Assembly (NCBI GenBank): GCA_902766125.1
Contig: CACXCG010000027.1
Span: 1 to 43,909, forward strand
Source of the DNA: an uncultured Spirochaetaceae bacterium
Lineage (GTDB): Bacteria > Spirochaetota > Spirochaetia > Treponematales > Treponemataceae
DNA length: 43,909 nucleotides
Reading direction: 5' to 3'
Shown here: positions 36,206 to 43,906 of the stretch, piece after piece
How positions within the stretch are numbered: position 1 is the stretch's first letter
Layout: the number at the start of each line of letters is the position of its first letter
The notes under the pieces: model-generated
The model's database searches: none
Told to the model about the DNA's origin: nothing
Seen by the model: only the letters and a program-made list of their open reading frames with translations
Translations under genes and position numbers: made by a program

Positions 36206-36238
36206 GCAGAAAATCCGGCACAAGACCAGACTTCCTGC
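36206..36238 (-). promoter_or_regulatory. Stem-loop between oppA and oppB
   Basis: GCAGGAA pairs with TTTCTGC (one G-U), with an inner TCTGG/CCGGA stem. There is no strong T-tract. Such hairpins often stabilise the upstream binding-protein mRNA or limit read-through, so that the lipoprotein is made in excess over the permeases. Confidence 0.45.
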
Positions 36239-36266
36239 AGTTCATTCATCACAAAGTAATTTTTAA

Positions 36267-38486
36267 TTATTTAAGTTTAAGGTTGTACAGTTCTTCCCAG
36301 AAGCTGTAGTAGGTTGTCGTATCAGCAGGAACTGACTTAAGGTCAATGCGCTGTGCGCTGATAAGATAGCCGTTCTGTCTCTGGTATACAGGAACTTCAA
36401 CTGCAAAGTCTACGATGTAGTCAAGAGCCTCTTTATACACAGCCTTGCGGAATGCGCGGTTTGTGCTTGTGCGGCCTTCAATAACCAGTTCGTCAAGTTC
36501 GGGTGTCTTGATTCCGTAGTGATTTGCAGAACCACCGTCTGAGTGATAGATCTGATACATATCAGGATCCATTGTTGCCTGCCATGCAGCACACCACAGT
36601 TCATGGTTTCCGCCGTTGATGGTATCCCACAGTTTAGAAGAATCTGCAAGGTCTTCAATAACCAGGTTGAATCCGATCTTTGCCAGAGCTTCAGAAGCAG
36701 CAGTAACAATACCAAATGAAGGATGATCACCAACACCGTCACCAGCAATCTGAAGGTTGTATGCCATCTTTGCACCAGCAGGAGCAGCAACAACTTTTCC
36801 GTCTTTTACGGTGTAGCCGGCAGCTTCAAAGAATCCCAGAGCAGCTTTAAGTGCAGCAGCATACTTTTCATCTTCTGTCATAGATGCGTCGTAGATGGGG
36901 TTTCCGTTAACATCAGTAGAGAATGCAACTTTGTAATCAGCATCTGATTTCTGGGGAGCAGCCCAAGAGCTGTTAGAAATAGGATAGTTAATTACAGAAG
37001 CAGCGTTTCCGTAGTAAGAGTCAATAACAACATCGCGGTATACGCACAGAACTGTTGCAATAGCTTTACGCAGGTTCTTTGATGCTTCGCTTGCGCGGTC
37101 ATCACCAACCTTTACGTTAACTGCGTTGATTCCGATATAGCCGTATCCGTTGTAGTCAATCAGCTGAGTATACAGTACGTTGCCCTGGATCTGGCTGTTT
37201 GAATTTTCTTTTGCAATCTGAGCAAGCTTTTCTTTTGAAACAGTCGGTTCAGAAATATCGATTGTTCCCTGAAGAACACCGTTTACAGCATCAGCTTCGT
37301 TTGTTTCCTTGAACTGCAAGTACTTTGTCTTTGGCTTTCCCCTGTAGAAGTAGGGGTTTGCTTCAAGATAAGCAATCTTGTTTTCGTAAGAAACGAACTT
37401 GTAGGGACCTGCACCAAACGGTACACGAGTCTTTGCGCGGACGAGAGAAAGGTCACCCTTCTTGAATCCGAACTGATGTGCATCGTAGTTGTACAGAGAT
37501 TTGTCTCCGTAGTAGTGAAGCGGAGCAATCTGAATGTTCATAAGGTCAGCTGCAGGAGCGTTAACTTCTGTGAAGATAATGCGTACTGAATAGTCACCGG
37601 TCTTTACAAAACCTTTAACGCAGTCTGCTGAATCACCAGTTGCAACACCTTTTGTATATGCAGCATAGTCGTTCATCAGAGAAGTAAGGCTTGCATTTGC
37701 CTTTTCGGTGTCGCTCAGAGTTGCGAGGTCTCCGCCATAAGTGTCATACATAATCTTAAAGATATCTGCTGTGGTTGCATCTGCACCAGCGGGGAAGCCC
37801 CATACACCCATGATAGTTCCAACGGGGTCGCCTGCATTTGCATAACCTGCTGCTACACAGTAATCACAGATATCCTGTACGAATTTTGCACCAGCCTGAT
37901 CAACGTCTGCCCAGAATGCATTCTGAGTTGCTTCATCCCACAGGCTGAAATCCTTGTTGCTGCGTCCGGCTTTTGAAAGCAGAGAGAACAGAGATTCCAT
38001 ACCGCTTCTGTAGTCTTCCATACCAAGAATAGGCAGAGAGAATACAGATGCAGCTCCGTCATAAGTCGGGTCGCTGTATACATACAGAGAGAAGATAATG
38101 TCATCTGCTGTAAGAGCTACTCCGTCCGGACACTTTAAGTCCTTGCGGATTGTGTAATCGTAATAAACAGTTCCGTCAGGATTTTCTGTTACGACAAGAT
38201 TTGCAGGACCTGTGTATTTGTAGTCGGTACCATTGTAAGAAGTCGTTTCACCTTCAATTCCGTTGTACACGAGAGAACCATTGCGGTTCGGTCCCAGAAG
38301 AGCAACCTGAGTTGCGTCAACAATACGCATATCAGGAACTGATTCTTCAAAGAACGGACTGAATTTTTCGCTAACTTCCTGATTAGCAATAACAATGATG
38401 TCCTTTGAAGATGATTTTCCGCCGCAGGAAACCAGCATGGTAAGAGCCAGCACTGCGCTTACAGAAAAAGCAACAATTTTTTTCAT
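36267..38486 (-). CDS. oppA: Oligopeptide ABC transporter substrate-binding lipoprotein OppA
   Basis: The 739-residue protein has a lipoprotein signal (AVLALTMLVSC, lipidated Cys21) and an SBP_bac_5 fold: VTENPDGTVYYDYTIRKDLK, DDIIFSLYVYSDPTYDG, VPFGAGPYKFVSYENKIAYL, NPYFYRGKPKT and YYGNAASVINYPISNS. It is longer than typical OppA (about 540); residues 155-330 include an extra helical stretch between family segments. It binds peptides outside the inner membrane and delivers them to OppBC. TTGGAGG precedes the ATG, and a promoter lies upstream, so it is the first gene of the operon. Confidence 0.95.
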   Translation of the reverse strand: MKKIVAFSVSAVLALTMLVSCGGKSSSKDIIVIANQEVSEKFSPFFEESVPDMRIVDATQVALLGPNRNGSLVYNGIEGETTSYNGTDYKYTGPANLVVTENPDGTVYYDYTIRKDLKCPDGVALTADDIIFSLYVYSDPTYDGAASVFSLPILGMEDYRSGMESLFSLLSKAGRSNKDFSLWDEATQNAFWADVDQAGAKFVQDICDYCVAAGYANAGDPVGTIMGVWGFPAGADATTADIFKIMYDTYGGDLATLSDTEKANASLTSLMNDYAAYTKGVATGDSADCVKGFVKTGDYSVRIIFTEVNAPAADLMNIQIAPLHYYGDKSLYNYDAHQFGFKKGDLSLVRAKTRVPFGAGPYKFVSYENKIAYLEANPYFYRGKPKTKYLQFKETNEADAVNGVLQGTIDISEPTVSKEKLAQIAKENSNSQIQGNVLYTQLIDYNGYGYIGINAVNVKVGDDRASEASKNLRKAIATVLCVYRDVVIDSYYGNAASVINYPISNSSWAAPQKSDADYKVAFSTDVNGNPIYDASMTEDEKYAAALKAALGFFEAAGYTVKDGKVVAAPAGAKMAYNLQIAGDGVGDHPSFGIVTAASEALAKIGFNLVIEDLADSSKLWDTINGGNHELWCAAWQATMDPDMYQIYHSDGGSANHYGIKTPELDELVIEGRTSTNRAFRKAVYKEALDYIVDFAVEVPVYQRQNGYLISAQRIDLKSVPADTTTYYSFWEELYNLKLK

Positions 38487-38529
38487 TATAGTTTTACCTC
38501 CAAACCAATAAACGAAAAATTAACGAGTA

Positions 38530-38559
38530 ATTATATAGGCTTTTAAGGAAAAAGGTAAA
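38530..38559 (-). promoter_or_regulatory. Promoter of the opp operon
   Basis: TTTACC (38554-38559), an 18-base spacer and TATAAT (38530-38535) lie 43 bases before the oppA ATG. The leader is normal here and carries a strong Shine-Dalgarno. Confidence 0.6.
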
Positions 38560-38562
38560 GTA

Positions 38563-39072
38563 TTAAACGGCATTATTCATTAAATTTTTATTAAAAAATA
38601 TGCCGTACAGCACACAGAGGGCGCACATAAGCACCATACAGCCCAGATACAGAAGTTCACGGATCAACCCCTCCGTTACAAGGGCGTTGCGATGCAGGAT
38701 CAGGTACACCACCGAAAGCACGATTTGCAGCACACTCAGCACAAGCAGCGCCGTTACCGAATGCTTACACCGGCTGAGGCTTGAGACATACTGTTTTTTT
38801 GAAAGAGAGGCTGAACAGGAAAAAAAACTGCAGGCTCCCCAGACCGCATACACCACAGGCACAAAAGCAAGCACGTACGGATAGAAAATCCAAAAGGTAC
38901 GGGAAGAACTCTGGTTTAAGAGCCCCGCACCAGTCTGCACAAGGAGAAACGAAAGTGTCCAGAGCAGATTAAAAACAGCAATCCGTTTTTTTTCAGCTTC
39001 ATTGTATGGAAGAACATAAAAATTTTCTTCATCGGGAGTTTCTGCATTCTTAACCCAGTCAACATATCTCAT
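38563..39072 (-). CDS. Small four-helix membrane protein of unknown function
   Basis: The 169-residue protein has a soluble N-terminus of about 30 residues and four predicted TM segments near 34-52, 61-80, 104-126 and 136-160. I recognise no family. The loop between TM2 and TM3 contains several Cys and basic residues (FSCSASLSKKQYVSSLSRCK). It lies 34 bases after the RluA-type gene on the same strand. A possible promoter (CTGACT-17-TAAAAT) ends nine bases before the ATG, and no real Shine-Dalgarno is seen. Confidence 0.7.
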   Translation of the reverse strand: MRYVDWVKNAETPDEENFYVLPYNEAEKKRIAVFNLLWTLSFLLVQTGAGLLNQSSSRTFWIFYPYVLAFVPVVYAVWGACSFFSCSASLSKKQYVSSLSRCKHSVTALLVLSVLQIVLSVVYLILHRNALVTEGLIRELLYLGCMVLMCALCVLYGIFFNKNLMNNAV

Positions 39073-39081
39073 AATAACCTG

Positions 39082-39110
39082 ATTTTACCGTCTTTTTTGA
39101 AAAAAGTCAG
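39082..39110 (-). promoter_or_regulatory. Weak promoter, possibly leaderless, before the small membrane protein
   Basis: CTGACT (39105-39110, overlapping the preceding stop codon), a 17-base spacer and TAAAAT (39082-39087) end nine bases before ATG 39072. The -35 is poor, so this is the least certain of the leaderless set. Confidence 0.35.
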
Positions 39111-39793
39111 CATCCGGAAAAACGGCAGTCTCCCATACCGGCATTTTCGAGCGCAGTCTGCATGTGTGGAGGAAGTTCAACGGTAAAGGTTTTAAGCCCA
39201 TCCTTTGCAAGCGGAACAGTAATTCTGAACGCACACAGGCACAGTCTTTTCATGCCCTCTTTACGAAGGAGTTTATTTGTCTTAAAGTTTCCGTGCTGAT
39301 CGTCTGCGACAATGGGACAGCCGTTCTGTGCAAGCTGAATGCGGATCTGGTGCATGCGCCCCGTACCTAAGGTAAGGTGTACTAACGAAAGCAGAATTCC
39401 GCCTGCACTGCCTGAAGCAAGCACTTCAAACGCGCTCTTTGCTTCCTGTGTCTTTCCGTGAGCCGTAACCGATGTAGAAAGCACTCCCTTATGGGCACTT
39501 TTACCGCTAACCTGCGGTTGACCTATACACAATGCAAGATATTCTTTTACGACGGATTTTTCGCCTATAAGGTTTGTCCATTTTGCTGCCGCACGGGCAT
39601 TTTTTGCCACTAAAAGCAGCCCTGCAGTTTCCTTGTCCAAACGGTGGACTAAATGCACCCGGTAGCCGATCTGAGCGGAAAGATCATCATCAAGAGAATG
39701 CAAAATTCCCTTTCCACCCTGTACCGGAACGCCCGCAGGTTTGTTTATAAGGAGGAGCTCATCATCTTCAAACAGTATGGAAAAAGGTGACAT
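39107..39793 (-). CDS. RluA-family RNA pseudouridine synthase
   Basis: The 228-residue enzyme has the RluA catalytic motif HLVHRLDKETAGLLLVAKN with catalytic Asp53, then GRMHQIRIQLAQNGCPIVAD and LCLCAFRITVPL. It converts uridines to pseudouridine in rRNA or tRNA. There is no S4 domain, so it is nearer the short RluA/TruC-type enzymes than RluC/D; the target is not assignable. The ATG at 39793 lies eight bases behind a strong promoter, without a usable Shine-Dalgarno (GGAAG abuts the ATG). It is divergent from the transglutaminase-like gene, 30 bases apart. Confidence 0.9.
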   Translation of the reverse strand: MSPFSILFEDDELLLINKPAGVPVQGGKGILHSLDDDLSAQIGYRVHLVHRLDKETAGLLLVAKNARAAAKWTNLIGEKSVVKEYLALCIGQPQVSGKSAHKGVLSTSVTAHGKTQEAKSAFEVLASGSAGGILLSLVHLTLGTGRMHQIRIQLAQNGCPIVADDQHGNFKTNKLLRKEGMKRLCLCAFRITVPLAKDGLKTFTVELPPHMQTALENAGMGDCRFSGC

Positions 39794-39801
39794 CTTCCGA
39801 C

Positions 39802-39830
39802 ACTATAAACGAGGTAACAGGAAATGACAA
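39802..39830 (-). promoter_or_regulatory. Promoter of the RluA-family gene, leaderless
   Basis: TTGTCA (39825-39830), a 17-base spacer and TATAGT (39802-39807) end eight bases before ATG 39793. The -35 box overlaps the start codon of the divergent gene at 39824. Confidence 0.65.
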
Positions 39831-41005
39831 GCACTCGCACACTTATAAGAAAACTCTCTGTTCTGGCTCTTCTTCTGGCCTATACGGCACAGGTGTTTGC
39901 AACCCAGCAGTATTCACCCTCTTACGGATACAGCGTGGATTTTCCCGAAGGATTCTATCTTTCTGCAAAAAACGATGAAGGAACAGCGTATCAGTTTTCC
40001 AGCGCACTGCTTCCTGTAGAGGCAGTCCTGCGTATCTATGATGCAGACCGTTACCCGAACGCACAGGATGCACTGGACAAAACCCTTGATGCACTGGGAG
40101 CTGACGGTGCAAGTGAAAGCTTTAACTGGCGCGGAACAGAGGCTGCAATTGCAACCTTTACGCTCAAGCTTAACCCGCCTAAAAATGAATGTGAAGGACT
40201 GGGCATTGCAACTCCCCTTACCTACGGAGTAGGAACACTGGTTCTGTTTACCTGGTGCGAAAAAGCACAGTATGAAAACTGCCTTAACTATATGTTAAGC
40301 CTTCTGGATTCAGTAAGCATAGACCGCGGCTCTTACTTTGAACAGGGACCGGTAACCACCTACGCATACCCTCAGGGAGAAGAAGATGTTTCTGTTACCC
40401 TTGATATAAACGGAACAAAAGTGCAGACAACGCTTAATTCCAGTGACGAAGAAGCAGCCCGTTACCTTATTGAACGCGAATACGACGTCCTGTGCCTGTA
40501 TCAGAGCAGTGTTTTATGGAAAGAAGCATGGCAGCGCTATTACCGCATGATTTTCCGCGACAGTTACGGAAGATTAGAGAATGCAGCCTTTGACATTTAC
40601 AACGCAATTTCTGCTTCGTGCACGGATGAAACAGACCTTGCCCAGCAGCTGCTTACCTGGACTCAGGAAATGAACTACGAACGCGAAAAGACAGACAGTG
40701 ACTTTGCAAGCTTACCGTCAATTCTTTTAGGAAGCGGAAGTGACTGTGACAGCCGCAGCATGTTACTGGCAGTGTTACTGCGTCACATGAACGTAGACAC
40801 CGTGATTTTTGTCAGTGCAGAATACAGTCATGCCATAGCCGGTATGGTTTCAAGTCACCCCGGCCACAGCTATACTGTTAATGGTAAGAAATACCTTATG
40901 GGTGAAACCACCGCAAAAGGACTTACCTGGGGAAAAGTTGCCCAGGATCAGGATGATGAATCCAAGTGGATTGCGGTAGAACCTCCGTTACCCTACGGAG
41001 ATTAA
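39824..41005 (+). CDS. Exported transglutaminase-like protein
   Basis: The 393-residue protein has a signal peptide (KLSVLALLLAYTAQVFA, cut near VFA-TQ). The C-terminal 90 residues look like a transglutaminase/papain-like core: Cys308 in SGSDCDSRSMLLAVLL, His336 in AEYSHAIAGM and an acidic position in YLMGETT (Glu361 where Asp is usual). Bacterial members act as cysteine peptidases or in crosslinking; activity is unproven here. Residues 30-290 are not recognised; they hold beta-rich then helical segments. GAGGTAACAGGA lies before ATG 39824. It opens the plus-strand run of envelope genes. Confidence 0.75.
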   Translation: MTSTRTLIRKLSVLALLLAYTAQVFATQQYSPSYGYSVDFPEGFYLSAKNDEGTAYQFSSALLPVEAVLRIYDADRYPNAQDALDKTLDALGADGASESFNWRGTEAAIATFTLKLNPPKNECEGLGIATPLTYGVGTLVLFTWCEKAQYENCLNYMLSLLDSVSIDRGSYFEQGPVTTYAYPQGEEDVSVTLDINGTKVQTTLNSSDEEAARYLIEREYDVLCLYQSSVLWKEAWQRYYRMIFRDSYGRLENAAFDIYNAISASCTDETDLAQQLLTWTQEMNYEREKTDSDFASLPSILLGSGSDCDSRSMLLAVLLRHMNVDTVIFVSAEYSHAIAGMVSSHPGHSYTVNGKKYLMGETTAKGLTWGKVAQDQDDESKWIAVEPPLPYGD

Positions 41006-41021
41006 GACGAACACAGTCCGC

Positions 41022-41050
41022 TTGCAAAGAAATGCAAAATACAGTATGCT
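41022..41050 (+). promoter_or_regulatory. Promoter of the HTH-PtsN gene
   Basis: TTGCAA (41022-41027), a 17-base spacer and TATGCT (41045-41050) precede a short leader with AAGGACA before the ATG at 41076. Confidence 0.6.
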
Positions 41051-41075
41051 TTTCTAACAAAAGGACAAAAACGTC

Positions 41076-41717
41076 ATGGAAGATGATATTCTCACAATCG
41101 AAGAAGTTGCACATTACTTACGCGTAAGCGAACGCACCGTTTACGACTGGGCTCAGAAGGGTGAAATTCCCAGCGGCAAAATAGGAACTGTCTGGCGTTT
41201 CAAAAAATCAGAAATTGAACGCTGGGTGAATGAACGCCTTTCTTCTCCCCGCACTCAGAAAATTGACATTCAGATAAAAAATATACTGTCTCCCGAACGC
41301 ATTGTGTTCATGGACTACTCTACAAAACATGACGCACTGGTAAGACTGGCACAGGTTCTGGCAACCGCCCCGCAGATCAAAAACGCAGAGGAACTTGAAT
41401 CAGAAATTCTTCACCGCGAAGAACTGATGTCTACTGCGGTCGGACGCGCCATTGCAATTCCTCACGTACGTATTCCAAGCGTAACCGATCTTGTTATGGC
41501 TGTGGGAATTTCCCGCACTGATATTACCGACTTCCAGAGCTTAGATGATGTTCCGGTCCGCTTACTGATTATGATTGCCGCTGCACACAACCAGCACAGC
41601 TACTATCTTCAGACACTCTCATACTTGAGCACAAAACTGAAAGCACAGGATCTGCGCGACAAGCTTCTGGCCTCTCCCACAGAACTGGACGCATACCGTC
41701 TGCTTACCTCGTGCTAA
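41076..41717 (+). CDS. HTH (excisionase/MerR-like)-PTS EIIA(Ntr) fusion protein
   Basis: The 213-residue protein joins two domains. Residues 5-55 form an excisionase-type winged helix-turn-helix (LTIEEVAHYLRVSERTVYDW, then WRFKKSEIERWV). Residues 68-213 form a fructose-type EIIA/PtsN domain with the phospho-accepting His in AIAIPHVRIPS and the QTLSYLSTKL segment. EIIA(Ntr) proteins are phosphorylated by NPr/HPr and act in regulation, not transport. The fused HTH suggests that phosphorylation directly tunes DNA binding. No PTS permease genes lie nearby. A promoter and AAGGACA precede the ATG. Confidence 0.9.
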   Translation: MEDDILTIEEVAHYLRVSERTVYDWAQKGEIPSGKIGTVWRFKKSEIERWVNERLSSPRTQKIDIQIKNILSPERIVFMDYSTKHDALVRLAQVLATAPQIKNAEELESEILHREELMSTAVGRAIAIPHVRIPSVTDLVMAVGISRTDITDFQSLDDVPVRLLIMIAAAHNQHSYYLQTLSYLSTKLKAQDLRDKLLASPTELDAYRLLTSC

Positions 41718-41727
41718 ACAGTACAGA

Positions 41728-41756
41728 TTGTCAAAGCAGAGCGTTTTCTATATAAT
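41728..41756 (+). promoter_or_regulatory. Promoter of the propeller-like gene, leaderless
   Basis: TTGTCA (41728-41733), a 17-base spacer and perfect TATAAT (41751-41756) end eight bases before ATG 41765. Transcription should begin at or near the start codon. Confidence 0.7.
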
Positions 41757-41764
41757 GCCTTCTC

Positions 41765-42838
41765 ATGAGAGAAATGAAAAAAAGCAGGGCACCGGTTGTC
41801 CTTACCGTTCTGTTCTGCATATTGTATATACTGCTTGCAATCAGGCCGCTTTCGACAGAACTCAGCCTGCAGTCACAGTGGACCATAGACATTCAGCAGG
41901 AAGCAAAACCTGCATCCGCAACCGAAGAAACAATCCCGTTTAAACTGGGACAGTCAATGGGATACTTTACCGCTGACGGAACCATTGTTTCTTCCATCAC
42001 GTTTCCCTTTAAGGCTGCAATTTCAAACACCTGGTGTGCCGCATACAGTGCAGGAAACACCCAGACGACACTTGTAAACAGTCAGAATCAGACAGGCTGC
42101 ACTCTGAACGTGAGCGGCTACCCCTACTTTGCAGAAAACCGCATTTATATTTTCTTACCCGGCGGAAGTGCAGTTGCACAGTACAACGATCAGGGCTTCT
42201 GTATCTGGCAGCATGAAGGCTATGCTCCCATTACGGCATTTTCTTCTTCTCAGGGCGGTTCGGTCATAGGCTATGCAGACGGAACAGTCATTTCCTATAC
42301 CGCGCAGGGAATACAGGATCAGTATTTTGCACCCGGCGGTTCACAGACAGAAGTTGTGTTAGGTGCTGCAATAAGTCCTGACGGAAAAACAGTTGCCTGC
42401 ATTACGGGCCTTAACCAGCAGCGCTTTATCATTGCACGCAAGGAAGGAAACACAAGCCGCATAATCCATCATCACTACATTGACAAACAGTCAAACGAAC
42501 AGCAGCTGGTGCAGTTTTCAAAAGATGCACAGACCATTTTCTACAGCTGCAGCGAAGGACTTGCGGTTGTAGAACTGGGACGCAAAAAAGCAAAGGCTCA
42601 GAAAATCATTCCCATTGAAGGTTCAATCCTTCAGATAGAAGAATCGGAAACAGAAGACTTTGTCTATGTACTGAGCAGAAAGGACGAAACCTGCACGGTC
42701 ACCATTCTTGAAGGAACAAATACCATTGCTGCTTCCTTCAGCTTTGCCGCACACAACGCATTTATCCAGACCAAAGGATCTGCACTGTTTGTGGGAAAAG
42801 ATAGCAAAATCTCGCGCATTGACGTTTCGCGCTCATAG
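41765..42838 (+). CDS. Membrane-anchored beta-propeller-like protein of unknown function
   Basis: The 357-residue protein has an N-terminal TM anchor or uncleaved signal (VVLTVLFCILYILLAI, about 10-26). The rest shows repeated short beta-strand blocks with GxxV and DGK turns (GYFTADGTIVSS, GGSVIGYADGTVISY, GAAISPDGKTVACITGL, FSKDAQTIFYSCSEGL), like a WD40/PQQ-type propeller. No catalytic residues are visible. ATG 41765 lacks a Shine-Dalgarno and lies eight bases behind a strong promoter; ATG 41774 is an alternative with GAGAG upstream. It precedes the LytM-like gene with an eight-base gap, so the two are likely co-expressed. Confidence 0.75.
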   Translation: MREMKKSRAPVVLTVLFCILYILLAIRPLSTELSLQSQWTIDIQQEAKPASATEETIPFKLGQSMGYFTADGTIVSSITFPFKAAISNTWCAAYSAGNTQTTLVNSQNQTGCTLNVSGYPYFAENRIYIFLPGGSAVAQYNDQGFCIWQHEGYAPITAFSSSQGGSVIGYADGTVISYTAQGIQDQYFAPGGSQTEVVLGAAISPDGKTVACITGLNQQRFIIARKEGNTSRIIHHHYIDKQSNEQQLVQFSKDAQTIFYSCSEGLAVVELGRKKAKAQKIIPIEGSILQIEESETEDFVYVLSRKDETCTVTILEGTNTIAASFSFAAHNAFIQTKGSALFVGKDSKISRIDVSRS

Positions 42839-42846
42839 GAGACGGT

Positions 42847-43737
42847 ATGAAAAAACGCACGCTCAAAACGCTTGTCATAACAGCAGGTCTTACACTGTCA
42901 GGCATAGGGGCTGCACTTGCCTTTGACTGGCCGCAGGAAGAAACGGCAGCAAACATGTTCTACTCATATTTTGCTCAGCTGCGGGGCGGAACACTTGAGA
43001 CATCCCTCATCTTCAAAGACGGTGCAGAAATTTCTGCCGCAGGAGACGGAACGGTTACCGCCATCATTCGTGAACATACTGATTCTATGGGTTGGTTTGA
43101 ATCAACACTGGGAAACGCAGTTATTCTTTCGCACGAAAACAACCTCATGACCGTCTATGCAAACCTTGATGATCAGACCCTTGCTCCCTCGCTCAGTCAG
43201 AATCCCAAAGCAGTTACCGGCATGCACATAGGACAGAGCGGAAACTCAGGATGGCAGCAGGGACAGAGCAGTCTTGAATTTATTGTTCTTGATACAAAAA
43301 ATCATTCTACCATAAATCCGCGAACCCTCATGCCGCGCGTAGGACAGGAACTTCCTCTTGTTATGGGACAGATTACCCTGGAAGCAAAGGACGGAACAAC
43401 ACAGGTTCTTTCGCAGACAAGAAATCTTCCTGCAGGAACCTACAGTCTTTACCGCGAACGTCAGCAGGTTGCAGTTCCCTACAAAACCAACATTTCCATA
43501 AACGGAACTTCAATAGAAACGCTGCAGTATGACAGCCTGCGTGAAGTAAACGGAAAACTCTGTGTACACGGAAACAGCTGGTACCCGCTTGAAAAGGTGT
43601 ATCCCGATGAAAAACGGCAGCTTTTGGGACAGGTATTTCTTGCACCCGGACGCAATATCATAACGCTTACCATTTCTGACATAACGGGACTACCTTCGGG
43701 AACAAAGACTGCAAGTTATACGGTAGACGTACGGTAA
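42847..43737 (+). CDS. Exported M23/LytM-like protein lacking zinc ligands
   Basis: The 296-residue protein starts with a signal peptide (TLVITAGLTLSGIGAALA). Residues 55-150 follow the M23 peptidase pattern: ISAAGDGTVTAI, GNAVILSHENNLMTVYANL, VTGMHIGQSGNSG and a final SSLEFIVLD. In active enzymes the last block is HLHFE and an earlier HxxxD supplies the other zinc ligands. Here both His of HLH are Ser141 and Leu-flanking Ser142, and the first motif is absent. It is therefore probably a non-catalytic LytM, a class that often activates amidases. The beta-rich C-terminal 130 residues are unrecognised. AGGAGACGGT precedes the ATG. Confidence 0.82.
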   Translation: MKKRTLKTLVITAGLTLSGIGAALAFDWPQEETAANMFYSYFAQLRGGTLETSLIFKDGAEISAAGDGTVTAIIREHTDSMGWFESTLGNAVILSHENNLMTVYANLDDQTLAPSLSQNPKAVTGMHIGQSGNSGWQQGQSSLEFIVLDTKNHSTINPRTLMPRVGQELPLVMGQITLEAKDGTTQVLSQTRNLPAGTYSLYRERQQVAVPYKTNISINGTSIETLQYDSLREVNGKLCVHGNSWYPLEKVYPDEKRQLLGQVFLAPGRNIITLTISDITGLPSGTKTASYTVDVR

Positions 43738-43785
43738 ATAAAAGAAAAGCATAGAATTTTTTCTGTGGAATTTTAGCAGGACATC

Positions 43786-43815
43786 TTGACATGGTACGCC
43801 GTTTTTTGCTATAGT
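43786..43815 (+). promoter_or_regulatory. Promoter of tRNA-His
   Basis: Consensus TTGACA (43786-43791), an 18-base spacer and TATAGT (43810-43815) lie about 19 bases before the tRNA. Confidence 0.75.
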
Positions 43816-43833
43816 GCTTTTCGTCGATTACAT

Positions 43834-43906
43834 GGTGCCTGTAGTTCAGTGGTAGAATCCCAGATTGTGGATCTGGTTGTCGTGGGTTCGAAACCCACCA
43901 GGCACC
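43834..43906 (+). tRNA. tRNA-His (anticodon GTG)
   Basis: The acceptor strands GTGCCTG (43835-43841) and CAGGCAC (43899-43905) pair. The extra G-1 (43834) faces C73 (43906), the identity element of tRNA-His. The anticodon stem CCAGA/TCTGG encloses loop TTGTGGA, giving anticodon GTG at 43867-43869. The T-arm has GGTTCGAAACC. The bases after C73 read CAG, so CCA is not encoded. G34 makes it a substrate for Tgt. Confidence 0.96.

Noticed and set aside
39088..39109. Terminator after the RluA-family gene
   Set aside because: The CTTTTTT/AAAAAAG hairpin is only A-T pairs with a tiny loop and no clean T-tract; too weak to call.
40983..41000. Terminator after the transglutaminase-like gene
   Set aside because: CTCCGT/ACGGAG forms a hairpin at the end of the CDS, but no T-tract follows.
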